A stretch of DNA of 32,927 nt from an uncultured Clostridia bacterium (GCA_947589145.1 CANQCB010000003.1:1-32927); one strand, 5' to 3'. Positions 23,663 to 32,418 are shown, numbered from the stretch's first letter. Made by a program: numbers and translations. The notes: generated by a model not told the origin, from the letters alone.

Positions 23663-26482
23663 TTATCCCCTCGTTTTAATCACGAATGTAAAGTTGATCG
23701 TCTCGTTAAACTCCGTTTCGAAATATTCTTTTATAAGGGTTTGATCCTGTTTCATTTCCGCGCTGTTGACAACGAGTTCTCCGTATGCGTCGCTCATGTA
23801 TTCGTATGCGGTGATCGTCACGGATTTGCCGTTGCCGTTCGAATCTTTTACGTTTACGAATTTATCCGCGTATCCGCTCGGAAGGACGACGGTAACCGTG
23901 CCCGCGGGATCGTCGAACGTTATCGAATAATCGGGTTCGTCCGTCAAATCTTCCGCGCTCTTCGCAACGGTGAGTACGTCTCCGCGGCTTATGTTCGAGA
24001 TTTCCAACTTAACGAGCGATTGATCGCCGTAGATCGGCGCTATTTTATGCGTTCCGTTGCCTTCGTCGGTTATATTGTCTTTGTTGAATTGCGGCTTGGC
24101 GTCGGGTCTATATTCGTACTCCGTCGCGGTCTTATACGCGCCGATATCGTCGTCCCACGTCCATTTGTAATAGTCGAAGCCGTCAATGTTGCGGATATTT
24201 TTGTATACCCACTCGTCTTTTATGCGCCAGCCGAAGGTGCTCGGATCGCCGAAAGACGCGTCGATATAACAAACCACTCCGTTGTCGTAAACCGCGTCGA
24301 AGTTGTCGGTCACGGTGTAGTCGTATGACGCGGAGACGTTCCCGTTCGCCGTAATTCCGATCGTCGCGCTTACGGGAGCGGCTATGAGAAGGATCAGAGA
24401 TGTGAGCACGCAAACAAACGTTACGCCGAACCAGTTATGATACTTCCATTTTACCTTTTTATTGAGTACTTTCGTCTCGGTAACCGTTTGGAATTTACCC
24501 TTCTTTACCGCGTCCTCTTTCTCTTCCGTCACCGTCTCCACGACGCGAATGGTGTGCGAAGGCAACTTCTCGTATACGTCGGACATGACGGGTTTGAGAT
24601 AGTCGAAGTAAGGAGCGATCGACGAAAGCGTAAGCGCGAACGCCAAGAGAAGGAACGGCAGCGTTATTATCGGGAAAAGGTTGCCTATCGTCAAGAACGA
24701 TTGAACGAGGAACGGAACGCCTATGATCGTAGGCAGAGTGTAAAGGAACAATCTTTCCATGCCGAATCCGAACTTCTGCGCGAAAACGTTTTTGAGGAGT
24801 ACGGACAGCAGCATTACCGCGCCGTTGATAAGTCCTATTATGAGGTAAGGGAGCGCCGCGGTCGGAACTATGAAGCCGAAGCAAACCGCTACGACGATCT
24901 GCGTTACCGCGCCGCCGCGAACGCAGTCCGCCGCTTTAATTCTGAATGCGCGTTTGAACAGCGGATAAAGTCCGCAAGATACCGCGCCTGCAAAAAGCAT
25001 TGCCGGAATAAGCACGCCCGGCGTGAGCAAATGCGCCGACAAAAGCATATTCATGGTCGCCGCGCCGAAAGCCACCGTAAGCAGTCCGATAAGGAAGTAT
25101 GCGACGATGAACGCCGCGAGCGAGAGCGTCAGAGTAAGGAGTACGCCGCCCACGCCCTTGAACATGTTCTTTATGCCGAACGCCTTTTTCTTCGCCGCAA
25201 ACGCAAGGCTTACCGCCAAAAGTATGATGAGAAGTCCCGAGATTGCGTAGACCCAGCCGTCGGTCGTCGCGAAACTTCCGCCGAGATAGGTATATGCGGA
25301 GCTGTCGCCGTTCGCTTTGAGCGCGGACAAATCCGCGTTACCGAAACATTGCGCTATGTTTTCCATCGCGCTCGCATATTGCGCGACGGCGTTTTCCGTT
25401 ACGTTTGCCGCGTTGTCCGCTTTCGTGCCGGCGTCATATTTGCCCGCGGTGAACGCGAAATCCATGCCCGTAACTTCCCACTCGTCGTCTATCTTGTCAT
25501 AGAATGCGTCGAGATCGGAGGTATAAGAGCCTTCGAGGAGATCGGCAACGCTCGTATCGAGACGAACGGAAGCGTCGGACTTGACGTATCCCGACATTAT
25601 GCCGTTGTCGCCGTCCGTCGTGCGAACGACCGTAAGCGCGCCGCCCGCCGTTATCGCGTCGAAGTTGAACACCGCTTTCGTGCGAGAATAAACGTTATCG
25701 AAGCCTACGAACTGATTTTTGAAAGCATACGCGCCGACGTTACCGTCGTATCTGCCGTCGGTAATGACGAACACCACGTCGTTTTTGAACGACTCGTCTT
25801 TAAGCGTTTCCACCGTTCCGAGCATTGCGCCGACGGCTGCCGCCGAAGTCGCGCCGTTCGAGCCGAGAAGCGAGTCGTAGTGGGTCATTATAACCACCGC
25901 GTCGCCGCCGGGGTTTTCGCCCGGAAGCGCGATGATAAAGTCCTTTACGGCGCGGGAATATATCTCACCCTCTTTGCCGACGTAGTCGCCGCCCGTCATA
26001 TCGCTTACCGTATCGCGGTCGAGAACGAAACCGAGAGCGGACATATCCATGAAGGTATACGTCGCCTTGCCGTCTATGAAGTCTGCGGTTATTTTTTGAT
26101 CGACGGACTTGTTGTTCACCTCGGAGCCGTTCGGATTGGTCTCCCTTTCCTTTCTCGCAACGCTCTCGGAAATGCCGCTACCGTCGAGATAACTTTTGAT
26201 CAACGCCGCCGCGCCGTCCGAAGTGAGTTCGCCGTCCGTCGTCGTGTATGCGTTGCGTTCGGTCTCGGACAAAGCCTGTCCGTATGAATATGCCTTACTC
26301 GTATCTACCGATGTTTTCGTGCTCGCTCCCACACAGTAATACGTTACGAATGAGACTATGATCAGCACGAGAGCCACCAACACAAGCAAAGGGTAATAAT
26401 ATAACTTTATGCACTTGGGAAGTTTCTTCTTTGTGTTGTCGCTCGTTTGCGCCCGATTGACGTTGTTCTGCGCTTCGTTCAT
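23663..26482 (-). CDS. Membrane M28-like (aminopeptidase-fold) protein, predicted inactive
   Basis: A 939-residue protein. One membrane helix at about 29-52; residues 60-410 form an exposed domain; about eight helices lie at 415-690; then a last exposed beta-rich domain of about 230 residues. The first domain resembles M28 zinc peptidases of the membrane (ERMP1) kind: VVIMTHYDSL (His201, Asp203), NDVVFVITDG (234-243) and FNFDAITAGG (Asp275). But the bridging Asp of GANDDGSG is missing (Thr212 region, GATSAAAVGAM), and the catalytic and ligand Glu pair of DGEExG is Arg244-Tyr245 (DGRYDG). The last His was not found. So the active site looks lost. It starts the M28-GH95-dapB operon. Confidence 0.75.
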   Translation of the reverse strand: MNEAQNNVNRAQTSDNTKKKLPKCIKLYYYPLLVLVALVLIIVSFVTYYCVGASTKTSVDTSKAYSYGQALSETERNAYTTTDGELTSDGAAALIKSYLDGSGISESVARKERETNPNGSEVNNKSVDQKITADFIDGKATYTFMDMSALGFVLDRDTVSDMTGGDYVGKEGEIYSRAVKDFIIALPGENPGGDAVVIMTHYDSLLGSNGATSAAAVGAMLGTVETLKDESFKNDVVFVITDGRYDGNVGAYAFKNQFVGFDNVYSRTKAVFNFDAITAGGALTVVRTTDGDNGIMSGYVKSDASVRLDTSVADLLEGSYTSDLDAFYDKIDDEWEVTGMDFAFTAGKYDAGTKADNAANVTENAVAQYASAMENIAQCFGNADLSALKANGDSSAYTYLGGSFATTDGWVYAISGLLIILLAVSLAFAAKKKAFGIKNMFKGVGGVLLTLTLSLAAFIVAYFLIGLLTVAFGAATMNMLLSAHLLTPGVLIPAMLFAGAVSCGLYPLFKRAFRIKAADCVRGGAVTQIVVAVCFGFIVPTAALPYLIIGLINGAVMLLSVLLKNVFAQKFGFGMERLFLYTLPTIIGVPFLVQSFLTIGNLFPIITLPFLLLAFALTLSSIAPYFDYLKPVMSDVYEKLPSHTIRVVETVTEEKEDAVKKGKFQTVTETKVLNKKVKWKYHNWFGVTFVCVLTSLILLIAAPVSATIGITANGNVSASYDYTVTDNFDAVYDNGVVCYIDASFGDPSTFGWRIKDEWVYKNIRNIDGFDYYKWTWDDDIGAYKTATEYEYRPDAKPQFNKDNITDEGNGTHKIAPIYGDQSLVKLEISNISRGDVLTVAKSAEDLTDEPDYSITFDDPAGTVTVVLPSGYADKFVNVKDSNGNGKSVTITAYEYMSDAYGELVVNSAEMKQDQTLIKEYFETEFNETINFTFVIKTRG

Positions 26483-26538
26483 TTTATGTCAGTTCCTCGC
26501 TTTTGCATTAAAGCGGCTTATACTCCGCTATCCGTACT

Positions 26539-26567
26539 ATTTTATCATAACAACCGTTTTTTTACAA
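26539..26567 (-). promoter_or_regulatory. Extended -10 promoter of the M28-GH95-dapB operon
   Basis: On the - strand: TTGTAA (26567-26562), 17-base spacer ending TGA, TAAAAT (26544-26539). The TG element compensates for the moderate -35. Leader of about 50 bases; the ribosome binding site is weak (GAGGA 11 bases before the ATG). Confidence 0.6.
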
Positions 26568-26679
26568 ACTATTTTAAGTCGATTTTCGGTATTTTTCAAA
26601 TTTTTACCATCTTATTATCGCGATTTGCCGCGATATCGATGATTTTTTGTCCGTTCGGTAATTTCCGTGCGCGTTTGGT

Positions 26680-27597
26680 CTATCTCTCTTGTTCGTAATA
26701 TCCGTCTATCTTTTCCGCGGCGCTTTTTATCCTTTCTTTCAGCGAGTGAGGCGAAAGCACTCTCGCGTTCACGCCCATCGAGAGGATCTTATTGACCAAC
26801 TCGTAACTGTCGCTCACTTTCGCGCGGAAAATAAATTTACCTTCTTTGTCTTTGCACGAAACGAGGCTCTCCTCTCCCAGCCATTCTTCCGCCTTTGCAA
26901 GCGCGCTGTCGTTTACTTCCAACTCGATTTCCATCGGCGCTCCGAGATTTACGGAAAGCGCGCCGCGAACGTCTCCCTCTTTTCTTTCGAAACGGCTGTC
27001 GGTGAGTTCTACCGAACGCATTCTTGCAAGACGGAAAAGTCGGAAGTCGCCGTGCGAGTGGCAAAAGCCGTAAACGTACCACACTCCCTCTTTGAGCGCA
27101 AGCGTGTACGGGTCGAGCAGTCTCGCCGTGCAGTTACCCATTCTGTCGGTGTATTCTATCCTGACCGTGCGGTCGCCGTCTATCGCCGCGGTTATCGCCG
27201 TGAGTTTGACCGACGCCGCGCCGCCGGAATTCCAACGGTCGGAATCTATGTAAAAGCGCGGCGATACGCTTTCGCGCTCCGACAGACATGTGAGTTTTCC
27301 CATTATCTCGTCCGACGAGGTCGGAAACGTTGCGGACAGCGCGTCCAAACCCGCTCTTATGCGATCAAGTTCTTCGGCGCCGAGCAGTGCGCCGTGCAGT
27401 CTGTAACCTTCGCTTATACGGTAACCGCCGCCTTTCCCGGGCATCGCTTCCACTGGTACGCCCGACTCGACGAGTTCGTCGATATACCGCTGAACCGTGC
27501 GGCCGGAAATTTCGTAGCGTTCGGAGAGTTCTTTTCTCGTCGCCCGCCCGTTGGCGATCAATGTGAGCATTATTCCGTATAAAGTGGAAAGTTTCAT
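26680..27597 (-). CDS. WYL-domain transcriptional regulator (HTH + WYL), leaderless start
   Basis: DNA-binding regulator that usually senses a small nucleic-acid ligand through its WYL domain. Start is the ATG at 27597, where the protein begins MKLSTLYGIMLTL; an earlier in-frame codon lies upstream of the promoter. Residues 1-60 form the winged helix-turn-helix (GRATRKELSERYEISGRTVQRYIDELVESGVP), then GGGYRISEGY; residues about 135-305 hold the WYL domain with the motif EGVWYVYGFCHSHGDFRLFRLARM (near 172-195, Trp-Tyr-Val) and a WCX-like tail. WYL regulators often control DNA-repair, stress or defence genes; neighbours here are the M28-GH95 operon downstream and a lytic transglycosylase upstream. 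No Shine-Dalgarno lies before the ATG. Confidence 0.88.
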   Translation of the reverse strand: MKLSTLYGIMLTLIANGRATRKELSERYEISGRTVQRYIDELVESGVPVEAMPGKGGGYRISEGYRLHGALLGAEELDRIRAGLDALSATFPTSSDEIMGKLTCLSERESVSPRFYIDSDRWNSGGAASVKLTAITAAIDGDRTVRIEYTDRMGNCTARLLDPYTLALKEGVWYVYGFCHSHGDFRLFRLARMRSVELTDSRFERKEGDVRGALSVNLGAPMEIELEVNDSALAKAEEWLGEESLVSCKDKEGKFIFRAKVSDSYELVNKILSMGVNARVLSPHSLKERIKSAAEKIDGYYEQER

Positions 27598-27603
27598 GGA
27601 TAC

Positions 27604-27632
27604 ATTATAACAAACTCCGCTTATTCCGTCAA
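27604..27632 (-). promoter_or_regulatory. Sigma-A promoter of the WYL gene, predicted leaderless
   Basis: On the - strand: TTGACG (27632-27627), 17-base spacer, perfect TATAAT (27609-27604), then only GTATCC before the ATG at 27597. The transcript should start at or right next to the ATG. Autoregulation would be easy since the gene's own HTH could cover this promoter. Confidence 0.75.
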
Positions 27633-27702
27633 TACGGGCGTAAGAAATTCCCGCCGAACTTCGCAAAAACTTTGCCGATCGCGACGACGTTTATCGCGCC
27701 GT

Positions 27703-28191
27703 TCACAACAGCGTATAAATCTTTCGCGCGAAATTCACGCGTTTGACGTACTCCGCCGTTTCGGGGAACGGAGCGCCGCCGATTTTCCAACTCATGACGT
27801 TGGAATATCCCGCGTTATACGACATGAGCGCGTCGGTCTCGTCGCCGCAAAGGTCAAGGAGATAGCGAAGATAGGCGCTGCCGAGGAGAATTTCGCTTCG
27901 CGCGCTTCCGTCCGCCGCTATCCCCTCGCGCTCGGACACCCACGCCCGCGTGCTCGGCATGAGTTGCATGAGTCCGCTCGCGCCCGCCTCGCTCGTCGCA
28001 GTCTCGTCGTATTTGCTTTCCGTCCATATTACCGCGCGAATCAGCGCTTCGTCGAGCTCGTATGCCCGAGCCGCCTCGGCTACCTCTTTGTCGTAAGCCA
28101 ACGGAAAAAGCGACGACGTGACGAAATAAAAAGCCGCTATCGTCATGATAACGGCAAATATCGCTATGCTTGTTTTAGTCTGTTTAACCAT
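27703..28191 (-). CDS. Small membrane-anchored lytic transglycosylase (SLT domain)
   Basis: Cuts peptidoglycan between MurNAc and GlcNAc, leaving a 1,6-anhydro end; acts at the outer face of the membrane. The 162 residues start with a membrane anchor (8-30, probably uncleaved) and then a Slt-type domain: WTESKYDE (Glu58 catalytic), AGASGLMQLMPST (69-81), an LLGSAYLRYLLD stretch and SYNAGYSNV near 123. Start ATG at 28191 lies inside the end of the coaE part of the upstream fusion (28-base overlap) with AAGGAG 11 bases before it. It is the last gene of the prmC-prfA-queH/coaE operon; no terminator is visible. The family is well supported. Confidence 0.9.
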   Translation of the reverse strand: MVKQTKTSIAIFAVIMTIAAFYFVTSSLFPLAYDKEVAEAARAYELDEALIRAVIWTESKYDETATSEAGASGLMQLMPSTRAWVSEREGIAADGSARSEILLGSAYLRYLLDLCGDETDALMSYNAGYSNVMSWKIGGAPFPETAEYVKRVNFARKIYTLL

Positions 28192-29336
28192 TGCGCCATC
28201 AGCTCCTTTGCCTGCCGATGAAGCGACTCGATATTCTCGCTCGTCACCGTGACGTCCGCGAGAGAGGAACGTTCCCCGTCGTCGAGTTGCCGCGCCGAGA
28301 TGGAAGCGAACGTTTCCGCGGTTATGCCGTCGCGCTTCGCCGCGCGGTTTTCCCTCACTTCGTAAGGCGCGGAGACGTTCACGCAGACGTCGGCGACGTT
28401 TTGCAATCCGCTCTCGTAAAGCAGCGGAATTTCCGCCACTCTTATTTGAGCGTCCGAACGCGCGATCTCCTTTTTGAGCCGCTCCGCCACCGCCGGGTGC
28501 ACTATGTTTTCCAACGTTTTGAGTTTGCTCGAGTCCGAAAAAACCATGCTTTTAAGCGCGCTTCTGTCGAGTTTTCCCTCTTTTACCGCGTCGGGAAACG
28601 CTCGTTTTATTTCGACGTTTACTTCGCCGCCTTCCTTTTGCAATTCGTGCGTCACTTTATCGGCACTTATAGTATACGCGCCCAGCGCTTCGAGCATACC
28701 GACGAAGGTACTTTTTCCGCTCGCTATGCCGCCCGTCACCGCAACGACGAGATATGGCGGCGTGCAACCGCAATAATGCTGACGGTATATGCCGTATTTT
28801 GCGCAAAGTTCTTTTATGCGCAGGTTGCCGCCCTCTTTTTTGAAGTCCGACGGCAGATTTTTCACGCCGAATTTTTCGGAGAGTTCTGACATTTTTTCGT
28901 TGAGAAACCGGGCGTCTTTGAGGGGGCTCGACGTGAGCGTGGTCGTAAAATAATCGTAACCCTCGGCCGCCGCCTTTTCGGCGGTCCTTTCGAGGCGCGC
29001 CGCACAACAAAGGTCGCACTTCTTTCCGCGCTCTTTGCCGCCTTTTTCCTCGCCCACCGCGTCGTCGTATTCCTTTCTGTCGTAAGGCTCGACGATTATC
29101 GGCGTTTTCGGGCTGAGCGCGGCGACGAGTTTCCGCACTTCGCCGAGTCTTTTTTCGAATTCCGCTTCGGGATATATGTTCGGGTTGTAAAAATATACCG
29201 TTATATCGAAAAACCGCGTCAGAGATTGCAACGCCGCGGACAGGCAGGGCGCGCAACAAACGTGCAAAAGGAGACGGGGGCGCGTTTCAAGCGCCTGCGT
29301 TATCCTCTTGTATTCGCGATTGTAATCGGTTTTCAT
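28164..29336 (-). CDS. queH-coaE: QueH-CoaE fusion: epoxyqueuosine reductase plus dephospho-CoA kinase
   Basis: One 390-residue protein joining two enzymes. Residues 1-193 are QueH (the DUF208 family), the last step of queuosine tRNA modification: HVCCAPC at 25-31, FYNPNIYPEAEF at 49-60, CDLC at 107-110, YDYFTTTLTSSPLKD near 127-141 and YRQHYCGC at 184-191, so the cysteine set is complete. CoaE starts at once at about 196: VAVTGGIASGKST (198-210, P-loop), SADKVTHEL near 225, and the VHPAVAERL and PLLYESG stretches; it phosphorylates dephospho-CoA, the last step of CoA synthesis. The ATG overlaps the prfA stop by ATGA. The two enzymes are not in the same pathway, so the fusion is notable. Sequence across the joint is continuous, with no frameshift needed. 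Confidence 0.93.
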   Translation of the reverse strand: MKTDYNREYKRITQALETRPRLLLHVCCAPCLSAALQSLTRFFDITVYFYNPNIYPEAEFEKRLGEVRKLVAALSPKTPIIVEPYDRKEYDDAVGEEKGGKERGKKCDLCCAARLERTAEKAAAEGYDYFTTTLTSSPLKDARFLNEKMSELSEKFGVKNLPSDFKKEGGNLRIKELCAKYGIYRQHYCGCTPPYLVVAVTGGIASGKSTFVGMLEALGAYTISADKVTHELQKEGGEVNVEIKRAFPDAVKEGKLDRSALKSMVFSDSSKLKTLENIVHPAVAERLKKEIARSDAQIRVAEIPLLYESGLQNVADVCVNVSAPYEVRENRAAKRDGITAETFASISARQLDDGERSSLADVTVTSENIESLHRQAKELMAQWLNRLKQA

Positions 29337-30397
29337 TCTTCCGCCTCGCTCAATTTTGCCGTTATATCCGCTATTTTAAGCGCGTCCAACATTTCGGAAA
29401 TGTCGCCGTTCATAAAATCTTCGATATTGAACAGAGAAAGTCCTATTCTGTGGTCGGTCACTCTGCCCTGCGGAAAATTGTAGGTGCGAATGCGCTCGCT
29501 CCTGTCGCCCGTTCCCACCTGACTTTTACGCTTGTCCGAGTATTCCTTTTCCGCTATGGAGTTATAATAATCGTATACGCGCGCTTTCAGCACCTTCATC
29601 GCCTTGTCGCGGTTCTTCATCTGACTGCGCTCGTCCTCGCAACATACCACTATGCCCGTTGGCAAATGCGTCATGCGCACGGCGGAATCGGTTTTGTTTA
29701 TGTGCTGTCCGCCCGCGCCGCCGCTTCTGTATGTGTCGATCTTGACGTCTTTGTCGAGAATCTCCACGTTTACGTCCTCGGCTTCGGGGAGGACGGCAAC
29801 CGTGACCGTCGAGGTGTGTATCCTGCCCTGCGTTTCCGTCTCGGGTACGCGCTGAACGCGATGAACGCCGGACTCGTATTTCAGCCGACCGAAAACGCCG
29901 TCGCCCGACAACATGAATACCGCCTCTTTCACGCCGCCGAGTTCGGTGACGTTCATGCTCATATCCTCCCAACGATAACCCACGCGGTCGGCGTACATTT
30001 TATACATACGCATGAGATCAGCGCCGAAAAGAGCGGCTTCCTCTCCGCCCGCGCCGCCGCGGATTTCTATTATCACGTTCTTGTCGTCGTTCGGGTCCTT
30101 GGGGAGCAACAGAATTTTGAGTTCGCTTTCCAACCGCTCTATCTCCTTGCGTTTCTCGTTTATTTCTTCTTCCGCGAGGTCGCGCACATCGGGGTCGGAA
30201 AGCAGTTCGCGGGCCGCCTCTATGTCCTTTTCGGCGCGGCAAAGTTCGCCGTACTTTTCGGCTATGGGAGAAAGAGAGGTGTGCTCTTTGCAAAGTTTGC
30301 TCCAATTCGCGGTGTCGGCTATCACGTCGGGGTCGGCTATTTGCTTTTCCAACGTTTGGAAGCGTTGCAATATGGAATTCAATTTTTCTTTATTCAT
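29333..30397 (-). CDS. prfA: Peptide chain release factor 1
   Basis: Ends translation at UAA and UAG by hydrolysing peptidyl-tRNA in the ribosome. Start is the ATG at 30397 (MNKEKLNSIL) with an AGAGGAG site; the 354-residue product has the normal length. The GGQ catalytic motif lies in YRSGGAGGQHINKTDSAVR near residue 227, and its Gln is the target of PrmC, whose gene lies directly upstream and overlaps it by 8 bases. The N-terminal coiled-coil and the RERIRTYNFPQ.RVTDHR segment near the C-terminus are typical. It also overlaps queH-coaE (ATGA). All motifs intact. Confidence 0.97.
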   Translation of the reverse strand: MNKEKLNSILQRFQTLEKQIADPDVIADTANWSKLCKEHTSLSPIAEKYGELCRAEKDIEAARELLSDPDVRDLAEEEINEKRKEIERLESELKILLLPKDPNDDKNVIIEIRGGAGGEEAALFGADLMRMYKMYADRVGYRWEDMSMNVTELGGVKEAVFMLSGDGVFGRLKYESGVHRVQRVPETETQGRIHTSTVTVAVLPEAEDVNVEILDKDVKIDTYRSGGAGGQHINKTDSAVRMTHLPTGIVVCCEDERSQMKNRDKAMKVLKARVYDYYNSIAEKEYSDKRKSQVGTGDRSERIRTYNFPQGRVTDHRIGLSLFNIEDFMNGDISEMLDALKIADITAKLSEAEE

Positions 30398-32255
30398 CGC
30401 CGCTCCTCTTTCGCGCGACAATCACTCTGTCGCTGCCGCCGAGATCCTTGATTACCCGAATGTCCGTGAAAGACTTGCGAAGGAGTTCGCATACGTCCGC
30501 CGCTTGGTCGTGCCCTATTTCCAATACGATCGCGCCGTTTGCCGAAAGGTGTTCGGGCGCGCGCTCGGCAATTATACGATAAAAGCGCAATCCGTCTTTG
30601 CCGCCGTCCAGAGATATTCGCGGCTGACAGGTCACTTCCCTTTGCAAACCGTCTATTTCGTCGGTGCGGATATACGGCGGGTTGGACACTATCACGTCGA
30701 AAGTGCCGTCTATTCCGTCGAAACAATCGCTCTCGATAAGCTGTACGCCGACGAGGTTACTCGCCGCGATTTCCAATGCCGACGCGGAGATATCCGACGC
30801 GGTTATTTTCGCCCCCGTCCTCTCGATTAGCGCACGCGCAATGCAGCCGCTTCCCGTCATAAGGTCGAGGGCGGTTTTCGCGCCCGACTCGTTTATTACG
30901 TCCGCCGCGGTGAGCGCGGTCACTTCGGTCTCCATTCTCGGGAGATGTACGCTTTCGCCGACTTTTATTTCGTAACCGAGAAAGTCCGACTTGCCCATCA
31001 CGTAGTCGAGGGGTTTGCCCTCCGCGCGCGCCGATGATAACTCTTTCATGCGCGCCGTCTGCCGTTTCGTGAGTTTTTCGACGTGCACGAGTTCGTTGCG
31101 CTTTACTCCGAGGACTTCGCAGAGCAGCCAATCTATCTCGGAAGCGTCGTCGATTTTCGCTTCGCCGTACTTCTTTTCGAGATATTTCCGCGCGTCTTTC
31201 ATCGTCATTTCATAGAAATCCACGGTCGGCACGGACGGGTCGTTATCCATTTCGAGAACCTTTCGGAAGGCGACGATCGCCGCTTCCGCCATGCCGTCGT
31301 CGGGCTTTTTGGTCGTGAGCGCTTGAAGCGCGAAACCCGGCGCTTTGAATATGAGGAAAAATTTATTGTCGGGCGCTTTCGCTATGAGTTTCAGCAGTTC
31401 GTAGGACAGCCCCGCGATCACGGGCAAACAGGCAATGCCTATACCCATGCCTATGAGATTGTACAAAAAGCCGCCGAGAGTTTCGCCGCCCACGCATCCG
31501 ACGATAAAAGAACGCGAAAGCCCGCAAACGGATATCACCCACGTCACGAGCGTCATGACGAATACGCTGATGATGACGGTATAAAACAGAAAGGTCGTGC
31601 CGCAACGGGCGTGGCGCGTGGAGCAACTCTGCACGTTCTCCACCGTGAGTTCGAGGTTGTGCTCGTAACAATTTATCGTTCTGTGCTCCGCGCCGTGATA
31701 CATATAGGTGCGCTTTATGTCTTTGATTTTACTCGTGAGCCAAAGATAGAGAATGAGAATTACGACTCGGAAAAAGCCTTTTAACAGGCACATTATGAGT
31801 ACGTAGAGGTTGTCGGAGGATTCCATGCCCGTGCTCGGCACTATCCAAAGGTCGAGAATGAGCCAATTCAGCAGCATGGGCACGGCGATAAAAAGCCCGA
31901 CGGCAAACACTATCGCAAGGAGTACGGCGAGAAACATTCCGCCCTTGCCCAATTTTGCCTCTTCGTCGTCTCCCGCGTATACTTGCGCCGACTTGTTGAT
32001 GTATTTTACGCCGCCGACAAGCGACGATACGAAAGATACCACGCCCCTTATAACGGGTACGCGGCGATACCATTTCGAGGCGCCGTCGTTACGCTCGGTG
32101 TATAAGGTGAGCTCCCCTTTCTCGTCACGGCAACAAAGCGCGGTCGCCGTTTTTCCGCGCATCATTACGCCCTCCAAAAGAGCCTGACCGCCGATATAAC
32201 TCGGCGTATATGCGCCGGGGTTCTTCCACTCCGATTTTTTCTTGTCCTTTTTCAT
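30390..32255 (-). CDS. prmC: DUF1385-PrmC fusion: membrane protein joined to release factor glutamine methyltransferase
   Basis: A 621-residue fusion. Residues 1 to about 340 are a DUF1385/YqhQ membrane protein: GGQALLEGVMMRGK at 22-35, several membrane helices at about 105-165 and 215-300, and YMYHGAEHRTINCYEH with the following CGTTFLFY, the family's conserved His/Glu/Cys stretch. Residues about 350-621 are PrmC, which methylates the Gln of the GGQ motif in release factors using S-adenosylmethionine: LDLMTGSGCIARALI (SAM loop), SNPPYIRTDEI near 522 and RISLDGGKDGLRFYR. Firmicutes usually have the two genes side by side; here they are one reading frame. The start ATG has only a weak ribosome binding site. 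Membrane tethering of the methyltransferase follows from the fusion. Confidence 0.92.
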   Translation of the reverse strand: MKKDKKKSEWKNPGAYTPSYIGGQALLEGVMMRGKTATALCCRDEKGELTLYTERNDGASKWYRRVPVIRGVVSFVSSLVGGVKYINKSAQVYAGDDEEAKLGKGGMFLAVLLAIVFAVGLFIAVPMLLNWLILDLWIVPSTGMESSDNLYVLIMCLLKGFFRVVILILYLWLTSKIKDIKRTYMYHGAEHRTINCYEHNLELTVENVQSCSTRHARCGTTFLFYTVIISVFVMTLVTWVISVCGLSRSFIVGCVGGETLGGFLYNLIGMGIGIACLPVIAGLSYELLKLIAKAPDNKFFLIFKAPGFALQALTTKKPDDGMAEAAIVAFRKVLEMDNDPSVPTVDFYEMTMKDARKYLEKKYGEAKIDDASEIDWLLCEVLGVKRNELVHVEKLTKRQTARMKELSSARAEGKPLDYVMGKSDFLGYEIKVGESVHLPRMETEVTALTAADVINESGAKTALDLMTGSGCIARALIERTGAKITASDISASALEIAASNLVGVQLIESDCFDGIDGTFDVIVSNPPYIRTDEIDGLQREVTCQPRISLDGGKDGLRFYRIIAERAPEHLSANGAIVLEIGHDQAADVCELLRKSFTDIRVIKDLGGSDRVIVARKRSGDE

Positions 32256-32361
32256 GCTATACTTTTAATGTCCCGTGCTTTTCCGATACGTTTTTATATA
32301 TTTATGCTTTCGCCGTCCGCGCGGAGACTTTCGGATAAGCGTTCGCGCGCGGTCTTTCATT

Positions 32362-32418
32362 GCAAATAAAAAAGCCATACCGAGACCCCGATATTTACGC
32401 GGAAATGGTATGGCTTTT
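32362..32418 (-). terminator. Terminator after rpmE
   Basis: A 12-base-pair stem (32370-32381 with 32407-32418, AAAAGCCATACC/GGTATGGCTTTT) with a 25-base loop, followed on the - strand by TTTATTTGC. It ends the L31 transcript just after the stop at 32427 and separates it from the DUF1385-PrmC gene. Confidence 0.85.

Noticed and set aside
24437..26287. Long + frame antisense to the M28-like gene
   Set aside because: Arg/Glu-rich shadow composition, no ribosome binding site, no domain.
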